This document shows positions 41,346 to 46,965 of a stretch of DNA of 46,965 bases, in pieces (position 1 is the first letter of the stretch; each line of letters begins with the position of its first letter). The DNA lies in assembly GCA_964443275.1 (NCBI GenBank), contig CAYUCE010000008.1, positions 1 through 46,965 of the forward strand, in the 5' to 3' direction. The DNA is from CAYUCE01 sp964443275 (lineage in GTDB: Bacteria > Bipolaricaulota > Bipolaricaulia > CAYUCE01). Made by a program: the position numbers and the translations under genes. The notes under the pieces were generated by a model. It was not told where the DNA came from. It saw only the letters and a program-made list of their open reading frames with translations, and did no database searches.

Positions 41346-41363
41346 GATGACAGCTTTGTCATC
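41346..41363. promoter_or_regulatory. Inverted repeat upstream of the 58-residue gene
   Basis: GATGACA-GCTT-TGTCATC, a perfect 7-bp palindromic pair, 78 nt before the small-gene ATG. It could be an operator or a leader hairpin. Confidence 0.45.
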
Positions 41364-41430
41364 AATCCTGGTGACCAACTTCCATAGAAAATGTTATTTA
41401 AGGTGGGTTGAGAAACTCTAAAATCCTTCA

Positions 41431-41477
41431 TATTAATCCAACTAAATAGTTTCCGCTTTTAATTCCTTCAAAACTAT
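41431..41477. repeat. Repeat unit, inverted copy of 13021-13067
   Basis: 41 of 47 bases match the reverse complement of 13021-13067; all six differences are transitions. It starts TATTAATCCA, a word that recurs 50 bases later at 41481 as the left end of the next element. Confidence 0.7.
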
Positions 41478-41478
41478 C

Positions 41479-41686
41479 AATATTAATCCAGAGAAAAGAT
41501 TTCCATCTTGAAGCGTATACCATATGTTAATCTTCGGTTGTTGAGCGAAGGGAGAGGAATTTTTCTTGGAGCTTTAGAATCTGTTTGACGAGCGAAAGCG
41601 AGAAGTTATGCAGCGAGGAAGGAAATTTGCTCTCCCTAAAGAGCGGTGTGCGTGGGGAAGGTGAATCTTTCTCTGGATTGATATAG
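41479..41686. repeat. Intergenic repeat element with inverted ends, copy B
   Basis: About 208 bases. Left end AATATTAATCCAGAGAAAAGATTT and right end GAATCTTTCTCTGGATTGATATAG are inverted repeats over about 22 bases. The inside matches copy A on both sides of its gap. No coding frame with a ribosome site. Complete, so it is the reference copy in this window. Confidence 0.75.
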
Positions 41687-41832
41687 CCAAAGGGGGAAAC
41701 TTTCTTTGGATTTGGTTTCTAGGATTGCAGAAGGAGACGGTAGGGTAAAAGATAGAAATGAAACAGATTCACTACCCTGGGACTTTACGGGAGCGGGTCC
41801 CTGCATGAGGATGAAGGGCGTGAAGTTACCCT

Positions 41833-42264
41833 TTATTCCGGAGGAAGCTCGGTTACCTCCCAATAATCACGTACCGTAGCTATTACCTTCATAAACTCTT
41901 TGGCCCCTACCGGTTTGGTTATATAACTGGATGCACCGCTATTGTAAGCCTTAACCTTATCCCTTTCGCTCTCGGAGACGGTAAGAACTATAACCGGAAT
42001 TCTTCTTAAAGATTCATCGTTTTTTATCTCCTGTAGGACCTCGTGCCCACTTACTTTAGGGAGGCCAAGGTCCAGAAATACCAGGTCCGGTTTAGGACTA
42101 TCGGTAAAATCCCCGCGCTGATAAAGAAAGTCCAAGGCCTCTTCTCCATCTCTAACTACATACAACTCACTGTTAACATGGCTTTTTGTAAGTGCCCTCT
42201 TAGTTATCTTGATGTGATCTGGGTTATCCTCTACTAGCAATATCTTAACCTTCTTTGTTTTCAT
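41833..42264 (-). CDS. Stand-alone response regulator receiver (Rcp1-like)
   Basis: 143 residues, a single REC domain with no output domain. Acidic pair E12/D13 (LLVEDNPDHIKI), phospho-acceptor D65 in LVFLDLGLPK, threonine in VIVLTVSES and lysine in SYITKPVG. The long loop LYQRGDFTDSPKPD is characteristic of the Rcp1 class paired with phytochrome-like kinases. It starts 2 bases after the kinase stop, so the two are partners. Confidence 0.92.
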   Translation of the reverse strand: MKTKKVKILLVEDNPDHIKITKRALTKSHVNSELYVVRDGEEALDFLYQRGDFTDSPKPDLVFLDLGLPKVSGHEVLQEIKNDESLRRIPVIVLTVSESERDKVKAYNSGASSYITKPVGAKEFMKVIATVRDYWEVTELPPE

Positions 42265-42266
42265 GG

Positions 42267-44024
42267 TTAACCACCCTTGTTGTGACTTTTCCGTTTAGGT
42301 ATGGTGAAATAAAAAGTACTACCTCCCCCCTCGGTTGAATCTACCCATATTTTACCTCCGTGTTCTTCAACTATACGCTTACATATGGCCAGTCCTGCAC
42401 CGGTTCCGTTCGGTGATTGCCGGGGGTTTAGTCTTTCAAATAACTCAAAGATTTTATCCAGGTAACGCTCATCTATTCCTATACCATTATCTTTTACATA
42501 AAACAAGTATGATGAGTTTTCTTCGTTCCATCCGACTTCTATCTTCTTCCCTTCTTTATCGTTATATTTAATCCCATTGGATATTAAATTGCTAAACAAC
42601 TCGGTAGCCAGGGTCTTGCTGGCCTCTATGGTCGGTAAGTCATCTTCTATGGATAATTCCACCTCTCCAAGGGAGTACTCCAAGTTTTCGGTCACCTCTT
42701 GTAAAACCTCGTCCATATCTACCTCTTCAAAAACTTCCGATTTTCTGTCTATTCGAGATAGTTTTAGAAGATCGTTAATCAGGTCTTTCATTCTAACCGC
42801 CTGCTTTTTCATCGATTCTAAGTATTCCTTTCCCTCCTGATCCAATTTTTGGCTGTAGTCTTCAATTAAAAACTCGCTGAAGGCTTCCACAGTCCGTAAG
42901 GGCTCTTTTAAATCATGGGAGACGTGATAAGTAAATTCTTCTAATCGCTGATTGCTTTCTTGGAGCCTTTTAGTTTTCTCAATTAAATCCCGTTCCAATT
43001 TTTCTTTTTCCGTAATGTCAATATAGTGATCTATCCTTCCCCCTTTGTACTTATCGGTCTGGATGGGGATGCTTCTGTATTCAAGTATCCTTTCCTCGCC
43101 GTAAGGGGGCTTTAAGGATATATTGATACTTCCTTTTCCACCCCCCTTTAGAGCTTGGTGGTAATCTTGCTCGTTCTGAAAGTACATCTTAGCGGGTCTA
43201 AGAGCCTTGCGAAGAGACATCCCCACCAAATCATCTCTATTTAAGTTGAAAAAATTTTCTATAGTTCTGTTTGCCCAGATTACGCGGTTTTTTTGATCTA
43301 ATAAGAATATGCCGGTATCCAAAGTATCTATGGCGTCTTCGATTAAGTATCGGTATCTGGCCTCTGCCTCCCGTAGCTTCTCCTCTAATTCCGCTACCTC
43401 GGAGATATCCTGCATCTCTATGAGCACCTGATGCATATTAATCCTTATGGCCTTAAACTCCACCGGCAAGGATTCCTTATCCTGGGATATCAACCTCAGT
43501 CCAACTCGGCTGGATTCTTCCCTAGCCAGGGCCCTTTTTATCTCATCCCGTATGGTAGGTAAATCATCAGGATGAAAAATTTCCGAAAGCTTTTTGGGAT
43601 GTCCCAGTACCTCTTTTGCTCGCCGGTTAATCTCGGATATTTCATCCGATGTGGAAGCGATTAAAGAAATATTCTGAGAGCGCCTAAAAGCCTTGAGCCC
43701 GGGAAATGAACTGGGTGCAGAATTCTTTGCATATTTGGTTTTCAGTAAACCAATGATTATTCCTACCGCTATATATAAAAGTCCGATAAAGGGAAGATAT
43801 GCTCCATTGGCTTGGCTTATAAATATAACCGCTAAAAGGGTGCTTATAATCCCGGCGGCCGAGCCTCCCAACTTGGGGAAGGTAAAAGCAGTGGTGATAA
43901 CCGGTAAACCAAGCAGGAAAGCAATTAGAAAAAGCGACTTTGGTCCGGATATGAACTGGATTGCTAAGAGGATTACTAAATATGAAATAACGGAAATTGT
44001 CAATTTTTCCAGTTTACTTCTCAA
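42267..44024 (-). CDS. Membrane PAS-domain sensor histidine kinase
   Basis: 585 residues. TTG start with GAGAGG 7 nt upstream. Three or four membrane helices at 10-90 (LIAFLLGLPVITTAFTF, YLPFIGLLYIAVGIIIGLL), no large periplasmic loop. A PAS domain at about 110-215, a second at about 225-340 (DAIDTLDTGIFLLDQKNRVIWAN), then HisKA with H370 in FTYHVSHDLKEPLRT, an N box (LFSNLISNGIKYN), and G boxes YVKDNGIGIDERY and GTGAGLAICKRIVEEHGG. The kinase core is of the bacteriophytochrome type, but no GAF/PHY chromophore module is present. Partner receiver follows. Confidence 0.94.
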   Translation of the reverse strand: MRSKLEKLTISVISYLVILLAIQFISGPKSLFLIAFLLGLPVITTAFTFPKLGGSAAGIISTLLAVIFISQANGAYLPFIGLLYIAVGIIIGLLKTKYAKNSAPSSFPGLKAFRRSQNISLIASTSDEISEINRRAKEVLGHPKKLSEIFHPDDLPTIRDEIKRALAREESSRVGLRLISQDKESLPVEFKAIRINMHQVLIEMQDISEVAELEEKLREAEARYRYLIEDAIDTLDTGIFLLDQKNRVIWANRTIENFFNLNRDDLVGMSLRKALRPAKMYFQNEQDYHQALKGGGKGSINISLKPPYGEERILEYRSIPIQTDKYKGGRIDHYIDITEKEKLERDLIEKTKRLQESNQRLEEFTYHVSHDLKEPLRTVEAFSEFLIEDYSQKLDQEGKEYLESMKKQAVRMKDLINDLLKLSRIDRKSEVFEEVDMDEVLQEVTENLEYSLGEVELSIEDDLPTIEASKTLATELFSNLISNGIKYNDKEGKKIEVGWNEENSSYLFYVKDNGIGIDERYLDKIFELFERLNPRQSPNGTGAGLAICKRIVEEHGGKIWVDSTEGGGSTFYFTIPKRKSHNKGG

Positions 44025-44114
44025 AGCAAACCTCTCTTATATTTGCTGTAAGCATATCCGACTTTCTCACCCACTCTAAGGACATCTATCACTTGTCTCC
44101 GTGGAGTTTGTCTC

Positions 44115-44789
44115 CTAGATGATAGTGTTTTCGTCCAGGGAGACGGGGAAGGGTTCTGCCAAGTTCATCAGTGATTCCTCATCTAATACATCGATTTTGC
44201 GGTCTTGGACGGTGATAAAACCCCTATCCTCCAGTTCTCCCAGGGTCCTTATGGCTGTTTTTGAAGAAACTCCGGCTATTTCAGCCAGTTCGGTGCGGGA
44301 AAGCTCGATTCCGCTTTCACCCAGTTTAAGGATCAACCTGGCTAACCGCTCTTTACTCCCGTTGTAGGAGCGCTCGGCTAATCTGCACTGAAAGGCTTTG
44401 AGCTGTTCAGAAAGGTGCTCGAAGACCCTGAAGGAGGCGGAAGTATTCTTTTCCAAGAAATGGAAAAAGTCACCTCGCTCCACAAAACCGACCTGGGAAT
44501 CCTGTAAGGTTTTGGCGTAGGCAATATGGCTTCCCTTATCAAATAAGGTCGTTTCACCCAGTATTTCCCCGACACCAGAGAGCTTGAGTATCTGCTTTTT
44601 ACCTCCTAAAGTGCGCTTAACTAACTTGACTCTTCCTTCAAAAAGCAGATATAGTCCAAAGGTGGGAGCTCCCTCTTGGAAGATAATTTCCCCTGCACCA
44701 TAGTTAATTCTCTTGGTAGCCTTTTCCAATTCGGATATGCTCTTTTGGCTTAAATCAGAAAAAATTTTAAACTTGTTTAACTTGACCAT
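44115..44789 (-). CDS. Crp/Fnr family transcription regulator
   Basis: 224 residues. A cyclic-nucleotide-binding fold (YGAGEIIFQEGAPTFGLYLLFEGRVKLVKR, GEILGETTLF), a dimer helix, and a C-terminal winged HTH (LSRTELAEIAGVSSKTAIRTLGELEDRGFI). No cysteine cluster for iron-sulphur or haem; the Arg-Ser of the cAMP pocket is not evident, so the effector may differ. GGTGGTGAG precedes the ATG. It is close upstream of the kinase pair but may be a separate unit. Confidence 0.92.
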   Translation of the reverse strand: MVKLNKFKIFSDLSQKSISELEKATKRINYGAGEIIFQEGAPTFGLYLLFEGRVKLVKRTLGGKKQILKLSGVGEILGETTLFDKGSHIAYAKTLQDSQVGFVERGDFFHFLEKNTSASFRVFEHLSEQLKAFQCRLAERSYNGSKERLARLILKLGESGIELSRTELAEIAGVSSKTAIRTLGELEDRGFITVQDRKIDVLDEESLMNLAEPFPVSLDENTII

Positions 44790-44879
44790 CTCTCACCACC
44801 TAAGTTTATACTGAGGAGGACATTTAATCAAATTATCTCCCTTACTTAATATTAAAGGTTGTTAGGTTGGTTAATCAAA

Positions 44880-45335
44880 TTAACTCTCATTAATTAATTC
44901 AATTTCTGAATCCTCCTTTACTTCCTGCAATACTACAGAAGTGTTGGTCTCCTCGATGGCTGGGTTGTTTAGAAGTTTTTTGATTTCTCTATTCATGCTT
45001 TTCTGATCCCGAAACTTCCCTATGGCCAAGATGTCAAATTCACCGGTTATCTCATAAACATGGGTAAGATGATTATCGCCTTTAAGTTTCTGAACTATGT
45101 CGATAATTTCATTTCCCTTGGCTTTAATCATGGTGACGGCAGTCAACTGAAATCCGAGCTTTCTGAAATCTATGACCGGTTTAAAGTGTCTAATCACACC
45201 ACTTTTTTCCAGTTCCTTTACCCGGTTGCTCACCGTAGTTGTGGAGACTTCCAATCTGGAGGCCACCTCTCGCAGGGAGGCCCTCCCGTTTTTTTGTAGG
45301 TAGCTTATAATTTTTAGATCTAAATCTTTATACAT
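44880..45335 (-). CDS. Lrp/AsnC family transcription regulator
   Basis: 151 residues. N-terminal HTH (LDLKIISYLQKNGRASLREVASRLEVSTTTVSNRVKELEKSGVI) and a C-terminal RAM ligand-binding domain (HVYEITGEFDILAIGKF). Amino-acid-responsive regulators of this type often control themselves and adjacent genes. It is transcribed divergently from glnA with 225 AT-rich bases between, so control of glnA by this protein is plausible (inference). Confidence 0.93.
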   Translation of the reverse strand: MYKDLDLKIISYLQKNGRASLREVASRLEVSTTTVSNRVKELEKSGVIRHFKPVIDFRKLGFQLTAVTMIKAKGNEIIDIVQKLKGDNHLTHVYEITGEFDILAIGKFRDQKSMNREIKKLLNNPAIEETNTSVVLQEVKEDSEIELINES

Positions 45336-45352
45336 CCGTGACTCGAAAAATT

Positions 45353-45381
45353 AGTCTAACAGGAAATTTTTAAAAATACAA
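45353..45381 (-). promoter_or_regulatory. Putative promoter of the Lrp-type gene
   Basis: Minus strand TTGTAT (45376-45381), 17-nt spacer, TAGACT (45353-45358), 17 nt before the ATG at 45335. Confidence 0.4.
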
Positions 45382-45484
45382 TTTTAGTAATTGGATAAAT
45401 GCACATAAAATAGCTCCTATTTTGCTATTTTGTAAATTATATTGTAGGTGAGTAAGAAATCCTTCGAGTAATTAGAAGAATTTC

Positions 45485-45513
45485 TTGACAAATAGTAACC
45501 AGTATGTTATCAT
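45485..45513 (+). promoter_or_regulatory. Promoter of glnA
   Basis: Perfect TTGACA (45485-45490), 17-nt spacer, TATCAT (45508-45513), about 48 nt before the GTG start. A housekeeping-sigma promoter, not sigma-54. Confidence 0.7.
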
Positions 45514-45560
45514 TAATGAATTAATTTTTATAACTATCTGAAAACTGGAGGTTAAGTTTA

Positions 45561-46928
45561 GTGAAAGCGACCGATTTACTGGAAACAGTCAAAGAAAACG
45601 ATGTAAGTTTTGTGAGGCTTGTGTTTACTGATGTTATGGGGATTCCCAAAAACGTTGAAATCCCGGTGGGTAAACTGGAGACCGTATTGGAGCATGGAGC
45701 GTATTTTGACGGTTCCTCCATCGAAGGTTTTATGAGAATTTCGGAATCGGACATGTATCTACAACCCGACTTGGATACTTTTATCATCTATCCCTGGGAT
45801 CGCCATTTATTTTCCGCCAAGAACGATGCCAATTCTCTCCAATCCGATTTAGCCACCGCAGGCATAATCTGTGACGTCTACACTCCTGATGGAGAACCCT
45901 TCTTCGGTGACCCACGCCATATTCTAAAAAGGACTATTAAAAAAGCTAAGGAAATGGGATATACGGTATACGCTGGTCCTGAGCCGGAATTTTTCCTATT
46001 CTCCCGGGACGAAGCCGGGAATCCCACCCTAAATTTGCACGATCAGGGAAGCTACTTCGATCTAATGCCCATAGATTTGGGTGAAGAGACTAGAAAAGAT
46101 ATTGTTATAGCTTTGGAAAAAATGGGGTTTGAAGTGGAAGCTTCTCATCACGAGGTAGCATCAGGTCAGCATGAAATAGATTTTAAATACGATGACATAT
46201 TAACCACAGCAGATAACATAATTACATTTAAGATGGTTACCAAGACCTTGGCCTTGGCCAAGGGGTTGCACGCCACCTTTATGCCCAAGCCGATCACTGG
46301 GAAAAACGGCTCCGGAATGCATACTCATGTTTCCTTATTTCAAGATGGAAAAAATGCCTTTTATGATCCCAGTAATCAATACGGTCTCTCAAAAACTGCA
46401 CTATACTTTATTGGTGGTATACTCGAACATATTGATGCTGTTACCGCCCTGGCCAACCCGACTGTCAATTCCTATAAGAGGTTAGTTCCCGGCTATGAGG
46501 CCCCGGTCAACGTCTCCTGGGCTAGGATAAATCGCTCCTGTTTGATCAGAGTTCCCGATTCCAAAACTCCGGAAGAGTCGACTCGCATAGAGTTTAGAAG
46601 CCCTGATCCATCGGCCAATCCATATCTCGCATTCACATCCATACTGGCCAGTGGCTTGGATGGTATTAAGCGAAAGATTGATCCTCCAGATCCCATAGAA
46701 GAAGACATATATTCCATGCCGGCCGCAGAACGTGAAAACTTAAATTTAAGGACACTACCTGGAAGTTTGCGCGAATCGTTGCAAGCCTTGGAGAGAGATG
46801 AAGTGGTAAAAGAGGCCATTGGCCAGCATATATTGGAGAAGTTTACAGATGCCAAATACTGTGAACTGGAAGAGTACTCTATTCAAGTTACGGATTGGGA
46901 AATTAACCGATATCTGGAGTATTACTAG
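45561..46928 (+). CDS. glnA: Glutamine synthetase, type I-alpha
   Basis: 455 residues. GTG start with GGAGGT upstream. VFTDVMGIPKNVEIP, YFDGSSIEGFMRISESDMYL, AGPEPEFFLF, ASHHEVASGQHEIDF, FMPKPITGKNGSGMHTHVSLF, NPTVNSYKRLVPGYEAPV and RIEFRSPDPSANPYLAF are the conserved blocks. The arginine in EGFMRI (R59) and the absence of the adenylylation Tyr loop NLYDLP (here EEDIYSMPAAEREN) put it in the GSI-alpha group, which is feedback-inhibited by glutamine rather than adenylylated. It converts glutamate and ammonia to glutamine. An Lrp-type gene is divergent. Confidence 0.97.
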   Translation: MKATDLLETVKENDVSFVRLVFTDVMGIPKNVEIPVGKLETVLEHGAYFDGSSIEGFMRISESDMYLQPDLDTFIIYPWDRHLFSAKNDANSLQSDLATAGIICDVYTPDGEPFFGDPRHILKRTIKKAKEMGYTVYAGPEPEFFLFSRDEAGNPTLNLHDQGSYFDLMPIDLGEETRKDIVIALEKMGFEVEASHHEVASGQHEIDFKYDDILTTADNIITFKMVTKTLALAKGLHATFMPKPITGKNGSGMHTHVSLFQDGKNAFYDPSNQYGLSKTALYFIGGILEHIDAVTALANPTVNSYKRLVPGYEAPVNVSWARINRSCLIRVPDSKTPEESTRIEFRSPDPSANPYLAFTSILASGLDGIKRKIDPPDPIEEDIYSMPAAERENLNLRTLPGSLRESLQALERDEVVKEAIGQHILEKFTDAKYCELEEYSIQVTDWEINRYLEYY

Positions 46929-46965
46929 TTAGGTTAACGCTGAATAAAGATGTCACCCAAACAGG

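Noticed and set aside
41636..41863. Minus-strand frame of 75 codons overlapping the end of the response regulator, and an open plus-strand frame through 41700-41880
   Set aside because: Neither has a ribosome site; the first overlaps the repeat element and a conserved gene end.
1..46965. CRISPR array or rRNA genes
   Set aside because: No regularly spaced direct repeats and no conserved rRNA segments were seen; the dispersed repeats are singletons with inverted ends.

Overview
This is a 46,965-base piece of a bacterial draft scaffold. It has two runs of exactly 100 N, at 9766-9865 and 14370-14469, which look like nominal scaffold gaps. Gene content is bacterial: bL28, GroES/GroEL with a CIRCE operator, NAD-dependent LigA, RecO, TsaB and GSI-alpha glutamine synthetase. 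Two small secreted proteins resembling outer-membrane barrels and a CsgG-like protein suggest a diderm cell envelope. Base composition is moderate, with an AT-richer stretch at about 22.3-29.2 kb. I cannot name the phylum from the sequence alone; an uncultivated lineage is likely.

Layout. 1-7.1 kb (+): polX, a Nudix hydrolase and ligA overlap one another, followed by trkA-trkH potassium uptake and a small barrel-like secreted protein. 7.2-9.6 kb (-): amidase, rpmB, tsaB. 9.7-9.9 kb: an intergenic repeat interrupted by the first gap. 10.1-11.5 kb (+): deoC-recO. 11.5-12.9 kb (-): a secreted CsgG-like protein with an inserted domain. 13.1-18.7 kb (-): a compact DNA-processing cassette of a UvrD-type helicase fused to a 4Fe-4S RecB-like nuclease, a 65-residue helical protein, a Rad50/SMC-like ATPase split by the second gap, and a separate PD-(D/E)XK nuclease. 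A TGS GTPase and an M42 aminopeptidase precede it. 21.1 kb (+): tRNA-Arg(CCU).

Downstream of the tRNA lies an AT-rich accessory region. It holds a Gfo/Idh oxidoreductase, a nitroreductase, a tandemly duplicated pentapeptide-repeat gene (one copy broken, one fused to a K+ channel pore), a zinc-ribbon membrane protein, an excisionase-like HTH gene and an unrecognised three-gene cassette (helical protein, HExxH metallopeptidase, dCTP-deaminase-like enzyme). The cassette is flanked on the far side by a decayed second copy of the HTH gene. 29.2-31.3 kb (+): groESL. 31.4-39.5 kb (-): a purine operon purSL-purQ-purM-purC/E-purD, in which PurC is fused to a class II-like PurE, plus the second barrel-like protein. 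39.7-41.0 kb (+): a secreted eight-repeat FG-GAP propeller. 41.1-41.3 kb (-): a 58-residue small gene. 41.4-41.7 kb: repeat elements. 41.8-45.3 kb (-): a PAS histidine kinase with an Rcp1-type receiver, a Crp-family regulator and an Lrp-family regulator. 45.6-46.9 kb (+): glnA.

The strongest candidates for something new are the helicase-nuclease/SMC/nuclease cassette, the metallopeptidase/dCTP-deaminase cassette bounded by HTH copies near a tRNA gene, the 58-residue peptide gene, and the intergenic repeat family with inverted ends. Two genes without a ribosome binding site (tsaB and the helicase) have a promoter-like -10 box 9 nt upstream of the start codon, which suggests leaderless transcripts.
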